Source: Piper betle (Eukaryota > Streptophyta > Magnoliopsida > Piperales > Piperaceae). Taken from it: a stretch of 64,000 nucleotides of DNA. Both the position numbers and the translations under genes were made by a program. Where the stretch lies: positions 1 through 64,000 of the forward strand of contig JAURVB010014057.1 in assembly GCA_033002965.1 (NCBI GenBank). The letters run 5' to 3'. Below, in pieces: positions 11,128-21,764 of the stretch. Every line of letters begins with the position of its first letter. Within the stretch, counting starts at the first letter, position 1. Below the pieces are notes generated by a model. It was not told where the DNA came from, searched no databases, and saw nothing but the letters and a program-made list of their open reading frames with translations.

Positions 11128-12467
11128 CGCCGAAGCCGGAACGTACCATTTATGCAGGACTCGTTCTCTGTTTTACGCTACTCTATTGTTTATTTGATTT
11201 ATCATGTGCAGGACGAGTTAAGTGGCGTTTTATCGGATCCCACTTAACTCGGGCCATTTAGCCAACAGTTCTTATTTCGGATTAATAACCCTCGAGGATG
11301 AGATCCCTCGAGTTTGTTTTCGAACTTCAGATCCAGCTCACGATGCCTTCGGGCCTATTGTATAAATCCCAACCCAGGCCTATATATATATAGTTTTCGT
11401 GTTTTCGGTGAGAGATGGAATGAGGGTTACTTGCGGCCACGTCTTCAGATAGGGCGTGTGCCCGGAAGAGCGGGCTCTGGAGCTGGGGAGAACCCACTTC
11501 GTTCCCGAAGGATCCGGACAACTCCACCTTTGAGTTCCTCAAACCCGGAGAAGTGTGGAGGTTTACGGGTACTGCAATGCAGCGCATGTCTAGACTTGTG
11601 GTTCAAAGGGTACTGAAGGCGACTGCCTGAGAGTGCTCGGCCTTTGTGCTCAAGGCCAGGAGTAATATGGAAGGTGCAGAGGGCGGTAAGGAATGAAATT
11701 TGATGCGAGAAGCAATAGAGAAATGGCCAAGGTATGAGAATGAGAAAGATAGGGGGACGCTGTCGACCCGAGGGCGACGGCCCGACGACGACGGCTCCCG
11801 TATGTGCCCTGATGAGAGTTCTTGAGGAAGTATATGGTTTTGATTCAACAGGAGAGTTTGCTCTCCTGTGCCAGATTGATATTAGTTATTTTCCGGGCCG
11901 GTAACACTCGTTACTGACGGTTTTTCTATATATATGTAGGTGAGGAATGCGAGCGATGAAAGCTGTCGGGACTGCGGAGGAGCAGCACGGAACCGCGCAC
12001 ACATGTACCTGCCGCGTGTAATGTATAATGATGGTTGTTTAATGCTGTGTGGATGATTATTACAATGTTTTTGTCTTGATGAATTACTTGTTATGAAACG
12101 AACTGATAAATATGAATGAGTAGGGAGCCTTGGAGTTCAGACTCGGCTCGGGTAAAAATGAATGAGATAATGATTTAATGTCATGGTAGATTATTATGTG
12201 TTATCGTATTTTCATAAAATATTATATATTTTCTTTTGGTTTCTCATTTATTATTTTGTCTTGTTTTTGCTTGTACATCACAGCATGCATGTAGGACCGC
12301 GTTAGAACCCAATCGTTCTCATTCATGCATTTCATATTTGCATCTTCATCTTGAGACGCCGAGAGTAGATCCTGGTCGGCTTAACCGAATCTAGTAGATT
12401 AACGAACGGTTCGGTCGCCGGTGACATTTCCGGGTCGGTTCACGGGTGAGCCGAACGGGGTGTTACA
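11128..12467 (+). mobile_element. 3' part of a Tekay-type LTR
   Basis: It is closely related to the LTRs at 42500-43841 (plus) and 31596-33100 (minus). Shared blocks include the polymerase-II-like TATATATATATAG string at 11381-11393, the block around gaggtttacgggtactgc, and the acceptor-like cassette ending TATATGTAG|G at 11939. It ends GGGGTGTTACA at 12467 with no primer site following, so it is a 5'-truncated LTR. Confidence 0.75.
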
Positions 12468-12514
12468 CCCCGCCCCGATGTCGTCTCCCCCTGCCCCCCG
12501 CTCCGCGTCGTCTC

Positions 12515-12777
12515 CCCGATCTCAACGGGAGTCAAATTCAAAAAATATTATTTTCTAATTTTAATTTATTCCACAATAATTTTTAAATTTTTTTAAAAAA
12601 TACAAAACTATAAAATAAAATATTATAAAATAAAAACTTGACTCGATCCTGATCTCGACTGGAGTCAAATTAAAAAATATTATTTTATAATTTTAATTTA
12701 TTTCACAATAATTTTTAATTTTTTTAAAAAAAATACAAAACCATAAAATAAAATATTATAAAATAAAGACTTGGACT
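12515..12777. repeat. Tandem duplication of a ~130-bp AT-rich unit
   Basis: Two neighbouring units (about 12515-12646 and 12647-12777) each begin with a GACTCGA/GGGAGTCAAATT motif and then share the same AT-rich text, including AATTTTAATTTATT and AAAATAAAATATTATAAAAT. More degenerate copies of the CG-containing motif follow up to 13380. Confidence 0.75.
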
Positions 12778-13400
12778 CGATCCCCGATCTGATTTGAGTC
12801 AAATTAATATTATTGAATAAATTTTAAAAAATAATTTCGTAATAAAAACTTGACACGAGTCGGGATCAAGTCAATAATATGAAATAAATTTTAAAAATAT
12901 AAAATAATTTTGTAATAAAACCTGACTCGATCATGTGCGGGACCGAGTCAAGTTTTAATACAAAATACTTTATACCTAATAAATTTTTATTACAAAATAA
13001 ATTTTAAAAAAATAAAATAATTCTGAAATAAATTATTTTAACTTGAGTCCGATTAAGTAAAATTTTTATTACTAAAATACTCTCCCCTCTTTCTTCCTCA
13101 TTTGTTTCGGCGCGCCACCCCTGCTGGCGACTTGCCACCGGCAGCCTGCTGGCCAACAATGTCGCCGCCTCGAGGCTGGATGGGCTTGCTAGGAAATATG
13201 CGGCACCGATCTCATAGTGGGACCGAATAAAGTTTTATTACAAAATGATTTTATTTTTTTAAATTTATTTCGTAATATTGACTCTATCTCGTGCGAGATC
13301 GAATCAAGTTTTTTATTATAAATAAATTTTATTTTTTAATTTATTTCGTAATATTAACTCGAGTCTCGGACCGAGTAAAGTTTTATTATGATTTTACCCT
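12778..13400. repeat. AT-rich DNA with degenerate GACTCGAGTC motifs
   Basis: Recurrent motifs of the form GACTCGA...CGAGTCAA (for example 12905-12950 and 13356-13379) are spaced by AT-rich text. A short GC-rich island lies at about 13110-13215. The order (motif, AT, GC block) is that seen in the 5' halves of the Tekay-type LTRs here, so this is probably a decayed LTR start. Confidence 0.45.
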
Positions 13401-13872
13401 CCCTTGTTCCCCCCCCCCCCTCCCGCTCTCTTGCCGCGCCACCCCACCGCTGGCGACCTCGCCGCCGGCCCACCTGCAGGGAAAGTTGGGGAATGGCGAG
13501 AGATGGGCGGCGGCTGCAGAGCGGGGCCACATAGGTGGTGGGGAATGCGGACGGGGCCGCGGGCCACCGACAGGGCAGGGGTGGGACCACGGTGATGGGC
13601 CGGAGGAGGTGGGAATCACGACTATGGGTAAGCGGCTACGAGCGAGGGGGGGCTGCGGTGGCCGACCGGGGTAGGGGCAGGGACGAGGGAGGCTGGCGAG
13701 GGGCAGCGTCGGCGGCGGGCGAGGCAAGGCGGCCTGCGGGCGGGGGCAAGGGCGGCCGGCGGGCCGGGGCATGGGGCGGTCGGCGGGCAAGGGCAGGGGC
13801 GACCTGCGGGGCGAGGGCAGGGGCGGGCAGCGGGACGAGGGGCATTGGGCGGCCGGCGGAGTGGGTTTGTGG
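13401..13872. other. GC-rich block, no convincing gene
   Basis: About 470 bp are very rich in G and C and open in several frames on both strands at once, which is what low-complexity GC-rich DNA does. Similar GC-rich blocks lie inside the LTRs at 33600-34160, 41400-42010 and 48250-48870. I regard it as LTR leader DNA rather than a protein gene. Confidence 0.5.
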
Positions 13873-13890
13873 GTGGGGGGGATTGATTGT

Positions 13891-13972
13891 GGACCGTTGG
13901 ATTAGATCCAACGGTCCATGTGAGCAACGCATATGCGCTGCTGCAAAATAGGGCAGCGCACGGTAGCGCTGC
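13891..13972. repeat. Two short perfect hairpins
   Basis: GGACCGTTGGAT at 13891-13902 is followed after TAG by its exact reverse complement (13906-13917). GCAGCGC at 13953-13959 pairs with GCGCTGC at 13966-13972 across a 6-base loop. They sit at the edge of the GC-rich block, where the sequence turns AT-rich. Confidence 0.8.
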
Positions 13973-13989
13973 ATATATACTGCTATATA

Positions 13990-15702
13990 TATATTGATCT
14001 TGTTCAATGAATTGTTTATAAATATATAATTTTTTTGAAAGAAATATATAGTTGTTTTGTAAGAACAATCATAGTCAATCCTATCTAAAGTTACTAAGAG
14101 CATACTTTTATGATCTTTTTGTGACTATGTCGATTCCAAGCCACCTTCACTTCATAGTTTTAAGTCAGTTTAATTTTTAAATAATAATTGCAAATTCCAG
14201 CTTCACTATGGAGGAGTTTAGTTTTCACGTTCTGTAAGTGTAAGCTACGTTAAAACCTGCAGTTCGGTCAAAAGTATTTACTTTGTTAAAATAAACTTGT
14301 GCCTCCATTTTTTTTAAAAATGGGCTTTTAAATTTCGATCGTTGGATCTAGCTTTAGCTATGGTTAGAGGTGGCTAGACCGCGTGTATATTTTGTCCCCG
14401 AGGGCAGCCGGGTCTAGCTGCTCTTAACTGGGATATCAACGGCTAGTAACTAACTAGAGGTAACTAAAACTGGCTGCCCAACTACAACAACCATTAATTG
14501 GCTTGAGGCGGCTAAAACTGGCCACCCGACCACAATGACTACCTGAAAGAATTAATTTTGAAGGAAATTAATGTGGTAATTTGCTCATTTTTTGGACGAA
14601 TGTTACTTTTAAATTGATCTAACTAACTTGGAGGAAAATGTTGTTCTTATATTGATAATTCATATTCAATGATTCATCAAATATTTATGAAAAAATATTA
14701 AAATTTTATGTGAAAAACTCTAAAAATGAACATAAAAAATTAGTTTGAAGGCTTACATTTAAGTAGGAGTTTTAGTAAAACTTAGTCAAGATTTTGGAGC
14801 ATGTGTGCCTTCTATGTATAAAGATAAACTCCAAAGTATTTTAGAGCTAGACTTCTCAATAAATGAGAAAATAGATTATATTAATATGATTTATTATTTT
14901 TATTTTTGCTGTATTCTGATAGGCCAAATATCCTATTTTACTGAGAGCTCTACTTTTACTGGGTTTTATTTATAAGAGTTGATGTTAGTAGCCAAGCATC
15001 CTATAAAAAGCTCACATACGATGTCAGCTTATGAGGGTTAAGCCAACGAGATCTTTTGACGTAGCATTAAAGATCCTTTTTTTCTAAAATGAATCAATAT
15101 TTTCATCAAGCATATATCCATAAAACAAGTCATCGTTTAAATATCGTTCAAGTTACCACTCTAGATTTATTACCGGTATGGGTATATTTGGTTCAATTGG
15201 AGGTTCAAATAAATTCTAAAAGTTGAAAATAAAATATTTTATAAATATTATAAATTTATTTTATTATTGATATTTTATTAAATACCAGTTAAAATACCGT
15301 GATTTTCAATAAAAAACCGGATTTTGTAAAAATTTTAAACAAAAGAAAAAGGTATGGGTTAAAATGGTATAAAGGCTTAAACTCTTCCACGTTGAAGGCG
15401 CAAGCAGCATACCGGGTACAACCGGGTCGTATAATATAATATTGAAGACTATATAACAAATAGCACAAAATAAGTAAAGCATGGACAATAACAACCAATA
15501 ATTGGAATAATACAACAAAACACAATCACTAAATACAAGCCTGAGCGGGCAAGCCATCTCTAAACACAAAATCACAGACACCAAACACCACCCCCACATA
15601 TATAAATCTAAATCACCGCAAACACGAGCGATGTTATTGCTACTATATGCAAACAGCACAAAATCATTTAGATCACACAGCTGCAAGGAGATGCAAGGTC
15701 AT
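13990..15702. other. Intergenic DNA, including the 3' flank of the PELPK gene
   Basis: Mixed AT-rich DNA without a recognisable gene or repeat family. The right-hand 300-400 bp lie downstream of the minus-strand PELPK gene and may contain its 3' untranslated region. I see no canonical AATAAA directly after its stop. Confidence 0.5.
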
Positions 15703-16414
15703 TCAAGGGCTAGACGAGTATGGTACTTGAAAGGCCTCCTTGGGGAAGGAAGGAAAGGCGGGAAAAGGAATTTTAGGCAATTCGGGCACCTCCACCTTGG
15801 AAAGAGCTGGAATCTCAGGCAACAGGTTTAGGGATGGATGGTATCTCAGGCTTTGGCAGCTCCGGTTTGGGCAACTCATGCTTCGGCACTTCTGGCTTAG
15901 GAAACTGTGGCATTTTAGGCAATTCTGGTTTTGGCAGCAGAGGTTGTGGCGATTCATACTTTGGCAACTCCGGCTTAGGCAATTCAGGTTTTGGCGACTC
16001 CGGCTTTGGCTTGGGTAGCTCGGGTTTTGGCAGCTCCGGCTTGGGCTTGGGTAGGTCGGGTTTTGGTAACTCCGGCTTGGGCTTGGGTAGCTCGGGTTTA
16101 GGCAACTCGGGCTTTGGTAGCTCAGGTTTTGGTAACTCCGGCTTGGGTAGCTCCGGTTTGGGCAACTCGGGCTCGGGCTTGGGCTTGGGTACCTCAGGTT
16201 TTGGTAACTCGAGCTTGGGCAATTGCGGTTTAGGTAACTCGGGCAGCTTCGGTAGCTCGGGTTTAGGCAATTCCGGCTTGGGCAGCTCGGGCTTAGGTAG
16301 CTCAAGCTTTGGCAGCTCGATGTCAAGAAGACGACGAGCTCCAATAGCTACATCGGTGATTGACAAAGAGATAAGGGCAAAGAGGACGCAGGCTAAGAAT
16401 GGGCGATAGCCCAT
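15703..16414 (-). CDS. PELPK-type proline-rich cell-wall protein, probable 3' frameshift
   Basis: A secreted proline-rich protein, likely a structural component of the cell wall or apoplast, similar in style to Arabidopsis PELPK1. The chosen ATG (16412-16414) begins a hydrophobic signal peptide of about 25 residues, followed by the family's hallmark ARRLLD. Residues 30 to 190 are almost entirely PELPK/KPELPKPE repeats encoded by about 15-bp DNA repeats. The frame stops at 15815 after 199 residues (ending IPSIPKPVA). In the next frame the text continues without a break as LPEIPALSKVEVPELPK, then IPFPAFPSFPKEAFQVPY, to a stop at 15703. This is the expected C-terminus, so a single extra base at about 15821-15822 has split the frame. 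It may be a real mutation, an assembly error or strain variation. No intron is evident. The glycine-rich frame on the opposite strand is a shadow of the repeats. Confidence 0.85.
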
Positions 16415-16481
16415 TTTCTAAAGAAAGCAATATGCAACAGAAGTTGAAGCTTGTAGTGGTAGGAGTATTGCTCTTGCATGC

Positions 16482-16490
16482 ATTTTATAG
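16482..16490 (-). promoter_or_regulatory. TATA box of the PELPK gene
   Basis: CTATAAAAT on the minus strand lies about 68-76 bases upstream of the PELPK start codon, the right place for a plant core promoter. Directly downstream is TGCATGC, which contains an RY-type CATGCA element. The function is inferred from position only. Confidence 0.6.
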
Positions 16491-16499
16491 ATGAGTTTT

Positions 16500-19400
16500 C
16501 ACGGTGGAGTGCAGATTTCGTCATCAAGTTGTTGGAGTTTGGTAGTGGAAGAACATGGTGTTGGTCTTTGTTAGGGCATCTTCTTCCATATATTTTTGAG
16601 ACATTTCTGTACGGTAATATAGTCTATAATAATCTTAAATATATCCTAAAAATCATTGTGGGTGAAAATAATATTTTTTATTGATACAATACCATCAAAT
16701 GGGTGAATACGTGGGTCAAAGAAAAAATGGAAGTTTACAACAACAATCTAAATTAAAATATGACAACCAAGGCACATTAATATTAGGCCTTCGGTGAGCT
16801 CTTTCTTGTGAAGCTGGGCGTCGGCTGTTTAATTTGTGCATGGATCCGTGAGCTTCCAGAGAAATTTTATATATAATTGACGTAAGTTGGGTTTTTTAGC
16901 AATCTTTGTCAGCATTTGGTGCAGTCCTCTGTAAATCATATCAACCTATGCATCGATATGGGTTTATATATATATATAATAATAATAATAATAATTTGTC
17001 CAGCTCATCGTCAGTTTTTTTCTTGCCCACAAAAAAAAAACGACATTAGGTAAGCCAAATTGTTGCTTGCTACATGTAAGGCCGCATGTTTCTTCAAACA
17101 TACATCTTTGGTTTCTGGTTTATTGTTCATTGCGTTTATTGCATTAGTGCAGATGGTGTTTTTAACCTTATAATGGTCAGCTTCGAACTTTAAGAAACTT
17201 CTCAAATAAAACTCATGACTATTTTACCTTCCCTTTCTTCTCACTTATCTACAAATTAAATTATATTTCACACAAATTACCTGCTAAAAAAGCCATCAAG
17301 CCATCGGATTGTCTGTGCCAATAGTTACGGCAAGGTGACTTAATTTATACATGATGTGAGATAGACATCATTGTAAGTGCTGTCTAGCGTCAGTATTCAA
17401 CCAGTTTAATTGAATAATAAGGTACCAAAAAAACACTCTGTGGCCAAGTGCAGTCCTCTCCGAGTCCGAAAGTCACTGCGAAAGAAATAACTTTCCTCCA
17501 CACATTACAAAACCGCGGAGAAAACTTTTGCTTTTCGTCACACTTTTACACTCTTAAACCGTGGAGAAAAATCTCTAATATTATCTATATATTTGTAGAT
17601 ATGAGTGTATTTTCTTGTTTTTCTTTCCTCGTAAAACCATAGAGAAGCTTTTTCAACCCTATTTTTTGCTACCTTATTTTTTGCCACCCCACTTTCCTCT
17701 ATAATTTAATAGTGTATTTTTTTGTAGACATCACCGCAAATTTATCATTGCTTTGACAAATTAATCACAGAATTTGCTATTGCCTTCTCCAACAAAGATT
17801 TTGTCACAAAATGCCATGACTCACATTGTAAAGGGATTGATCTAAATTTACCACTATTATTAAAAATATAAATTAAGGAAAAATTAAAATATAGAAAAGA
17901 GCACAACAAATAGTCAATTCATAATCAAAGTCTTTTTTACGTACAATGAAATAACCTTATAATTGTGGACAAAGAAAATAAAACCCTTATAATTTATAAT
18001 TTTATAATAACCTAAACATATATAAAATACAAAAAATATATATGAATTCTCTAAAAACTCCTAAATAAGTGTGTATGTGTGTGTGTGTAATCCTAAATAA
18101 TAAATCTTAGTAGATGCCATGTGGCACAATTCATAAAAAATAAGGTAGGATGCCAACAAACATATAAGAAGGAAAAAAATTTTAGTTACCCTCTTTATAA
18201 TTCTCTAAAAGAATTAATATTTTGATTTAATTTGAATTTGCTTTATTTGTCCTGAGTAGGGTTTTATATTAGTCTAGTAAATATTAGGAATTTTCAGTAT
18301 GTTGAATAAAATCACGAAATTATTACAAATATTGAATTTAATTTTGTTTATATTATTTTAATTGTAAGGTCAAGCATTGCTCGAAATTAATTGGGCATAA
18401 TTGAAGATGTAGAAGCTCTTAAAGAGCTGTGAACCAAAGTTGGATTTAATACAAGGAATGAAGAGTTTGTGGTTAAAAAGAAAATCTAATCAATGTAATA
18501 GCTATAGCCCATTGAAGATAAGCATGAAGTAAAATTCGGAATGTTCGGGCTAATGTGTGGGATTAGGAAAGCGTTTTGCAATGGATTGCAACCGACCTTT
18601 GGTAATCTTTAAATACACATCTATTGATAATGGAAAGGGAGGACTTAGGATGTTGTCGACTGGTAATCTATAAATATCATCTATTGATGAACAAAAGGGA
18701 GGCCTTAGGACATCATTGCTGGCTCAGACGGGTTCAACCAACACTTGATTTGGAGAGATATTCAAGAGAAGGAAGAGGCAGCGTTAATTGAGGAAAAACT
18801 TTTGAATTTTCTTATCTTTTTTTCTTCTTATTTTGTATTGAACTCCTATTATATTCACAATGAATTTCTGTATGGATTTAATTATGGCATTTAATAACTT
18901 AGGACGACCAATGGGTCGTAGTTGCAAAATTATACAAAGTTAATATTTTCTTTTCTACTTGTGATTGTGATAGGTTGATTATTCTATTATATTTTTAATG
19001 TTGCAAATGATTGTTCAACTTTAGTTAGATTTAGAGATTTGGTTTTGCCTAGATATATAAAAATTAAAGATGTCGTGAATAAAATAATTTATAACATTGA
19101 GGTAGACATATACTCGATTCTATAGATTGTCATATAAACAAGTTGTTCTTAATGTATTATTCTAATTACTTTTACATAGGCATGCGGTAATTGAGTTAGA
19201 ATAATAAGTTGTGATAAGAAGCGACGACCTATTACAATTACGTATGTTTTTTTATTATCAAGCCAGATTAATTTATAAGTAGATGAGAATAACAATAATA
19301 GGTTTTAAAACAACTAAGTGAAGTTAGAAGTCCTACATATCATTATTGATTGTTGAAACCTCATAAGTCAATTTGTTGTTAATTAGATTTAGATTCAGTT

Positions 19401-19871
19401 TACTTTTAATTAGGTTTAATTTCTGTATAGAAGCTTTTGGCTTCATGAAAATCGAGTTAGGTTAGGAAAGTTACTAAATTCAATTGAGTATTTTTGTCTT
19501 TAATTCAGTAATTATAATTTTCAGTAGTTTAACTTTAGTTAATGTTTAGGTTTAGTCTTAGTTAATTTTAGTTTAAGTATAATTAATTAAATTTGGCTAC
19601 GTAATTAATTAAGTTGGCTGAAAATAAAAAATGAAAAAAATTAACACAACGCTTCATGGTAATAATCTCATACTCATCAATATATTACTTGTTTGATATG
19701 TTAACTTGCATAACATTAGCTTGACATCACTTCCTTATCTGTGTCCCTAATTATGCCACTTTGCAAATAAATAATTATGTCTGCTTAAGGGAATGATTTT
19801 TCCACTCTTAGTCCATTTGGTTGAGATGAAAGTAGTATAAATTACATGAAAATTTTAAAACAATCAAACTT

Positions 19872-19916
<45 letters not shown>

Positions 19917-19927
19917 TTGTGTGTGTG
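16500..19927. other. Quiet AT-rich intergenic region
   Basis: No gene is recognised in 3.4 kb. It holds an (AT)n(AAT)n microsatellite at about 16965-16995, a short (GT)n at 18070-18087, a 60-bp tandem duplication at 18601-18720 and a long (TA)n(TG)n run at 19874-19930. The first few hundred bases are upstream of the PELPK gene and may include its promoter. Confidence 0.5.
18601..18720. repeat. 60-bp tandem duplication
   Basis: Two successive 60-bp units share GGTAATCT, ATCTATTGAT, AAAGGGAGG and CTTAGGA at the same offsets, with scattered differences. Confidence 0.7.
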
Positions 19928-19930
19928 TGT
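19874..19930. repeat. (TA)n(TG)n microsatellite
   Basis: About 19 TA units pass directly into TG units. The family E LTR start (TGTAAAACC) at 19928 is fused to the last TG. Confidence 0.9.
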
Positions 19931-20960
19931 AAAACCTGGGTCGTTTGCCCAAGGGTTTTTGATTCTGTTCTGTCGCTTCCTGAATCAGGTTAGTAGGGTT
20001 TGACCCTCTCATCAAGATTCGTGTATGGTATGTTATGTGGTTACCCAACACTATCCTCCTTTGACTTCAGTACCCCAAGTGGAAATTTTGTGTCCGACCT
20101 TTTTATTTTTGGTTCAGTCGAGTCATGTCTAGTTAGAAGTTAGGACCGAGTTCCTCATCTGCCTAGTGTGTGCTTGTTGCATGTTTGAAAACCTCTCCAT
20201 CGATCCTAGGGTTTCACAAGGTTGCCCCGGCCGCCTTAGGGTGGAACTTAAGGTTCCAATGCCTTTGCACCAGTGCTAGTTAAGGTTAGGATTTCAAATT
20301 AAGGCATAAAGGTGTTTGCCCAGCGTCTTGGCCCCTAGAAATTTGAAATTCCCCCTTTTCTCTCAGCACAAAGGCGCTGCCCTAGTGCTCTAGAGTTGAC
20401 CTGAACTTGCATCCAGTTTGGTTCAACAGCTCACATGCCCAGGTTTTTTGACCTTTCGTGGTCCGACTTGGTAGTGTGCAGCACAAAGCGTGCCCTTGCC
20501 CAGATTTTTGCTATAAATAGAGGCTGATCTCCAATTTATTTCTCCCCTTTACCTTCGTCTCCCCTTGCTTCCCCTTGCCATCCTCCTTGCCAAATGTTCC
20601 AAGCCCCTCCTAGCTTGGCCTAGCCACATTGGGTTATAGGTCTTGGGGTAGAAAGCCCCAAGAGACCTCCCCATGGTCTCCTTTGAGGTAAGGGCTCTTC
20701 CTTTTTCCTCTTCACACATTTTTTTGGTGTTGATGCTTGTGTATGTACCTTTTTTTGCATTTATTTAGCAATTTTCTCACGGATATCTCTATGTTATGAG
20801 TGTATAGGGCTTAGAATTATCTCATTTGGCTATGTATAAAAATAGATATATATTTTTAAATGTATTGATGCCATCTATATGCACTTTTTTACATAAAAAT
20901 AATATATTGTGTTGTAGAAATCCATTTTGCATGATTCTTGTTTTGTTGCACTTAACAAAG
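19928..20960 (+). mobile_element. 5' part of a family E LTR
   Basis: It starts TGTAAAACCTGGGTC and matches the start of the solo LTR at 2295 and, reversed, 39796-40097 (shared ttggttcagtcgag and tctagttag blocks). CTATAAATAG at 20511-20520 is a good TATA box. A pyrimidine-rich leader follows and ends at a donor-like GAG|GTAAGG (20688). I cannot find the 3' end; the sequence runs into the hAT remnant near 21000. Confidence 0.65.
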
Positions 20961-21010
20961 TTAGAAATACACTTATTATGTTGATCACTTCACCTGTTAT
21001 GATGGATACG

Positions 21011-21692
21011 ATTGTTCTTTATTATGCGATGGGTGGACGGACCCACAAAAATGCCCATTATTAACTTTATGGTATATAGTACAGTGGAGGTCATTTTTCT
21101 TTATTTTGTAAATGCCTTTGGAAAAGAAAAGAGCCATCGGTGCATAATGGACATAATGGAATAAAATATTAATAAAATTAGGAAAAAATAGAGTCATACA
21201 AATTGTCATAGACAATGCCAGCAATTATAAGAAAGTTGACAATGAACTTGACAAAAAATAGAAGCTTTACTGGACACCATGTGCAACTCATTGTATTGAT
21301 CTCATGTTTAAGGCAATGAGAAATAAGAGATTTGTAAAAAAATCAAGTACAAAAGGGGGAGACTCATCAAAAAATTTATCTACAATCATGATTGGATTGT
21401 TGCATGAGTAAGAGAAATATGTGGGTGTGATCTATTTCACCCTTATGCGACAAGATTTGCAACCAATTTTCTTGCTCTACATAGTTTGTTACATGAGAAA
21501 AATGGACTGTCAAGATTTTTTCATAGCATAGAATGGTTCAATTCCCATTATAGAGATTCTGCCATAGGGCAACGTGTAGAAAAAATTGTGTTTGATATAA
21601 AGTTTTGGGAACAGACACGTGAATCTGTCAATATCATGGAACCAATGCATTTGTTCATGGCTTTGGAGCAAAGGGACATGACAGTTTGCTAG
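21011..21692 (+). pseudogene. hAT-family transposase pseudogene (DUF659 region)
   Basis: Read through a few frame changes and stops, the plus strand gives the DUF659-type core of plant hAT transposases in order: LLCDGWTDPQK (about 21015-21050), VIQIVIDNASNYKKVDNEL, LYWTPCATHCIDLMF, IYNHDWIV, HPYATRFATNFLALHSLL and, in an intact frame at 21486-21692, EWFNSHYRDSAIGQRVEKIV then FWEQTRESVNIMEPM. The catalytic domain would be inactive because of at least two in-frame stops. The N-terminal BED finger and C-terminal dimerisation domain are not seen, and no terminal inverted repeats were found. It ends where a minus-strand LTR begins at 21765. Confidence 0.8.
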
Positions 21693-21764
21693 CTTTTATT
21701 TACCGAATTGTATTTCCTCTATTTTGTAGATAGAATACTCTCGGTACGCAGGTCTAACTTATTT

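Noticed and set aside
13291..14103. Several long overlapping frames on both strands (up to 155 codons) in GC-rich DNA
   Set aside because: They are open in many frames at once because stop codons are rare in such composition, and consist of low-complexity Pro/Arg/Gly text without a domain.
15834..16409. 191-codon plus-strand glycine/serine-rich frame resembling a glycine-rich wall protein
   Set aside because: It is the exact antisense of the PELPK repeats and has no signal peptide. The minus-strand frame has signal peptide, ARRLLD and TATA box.
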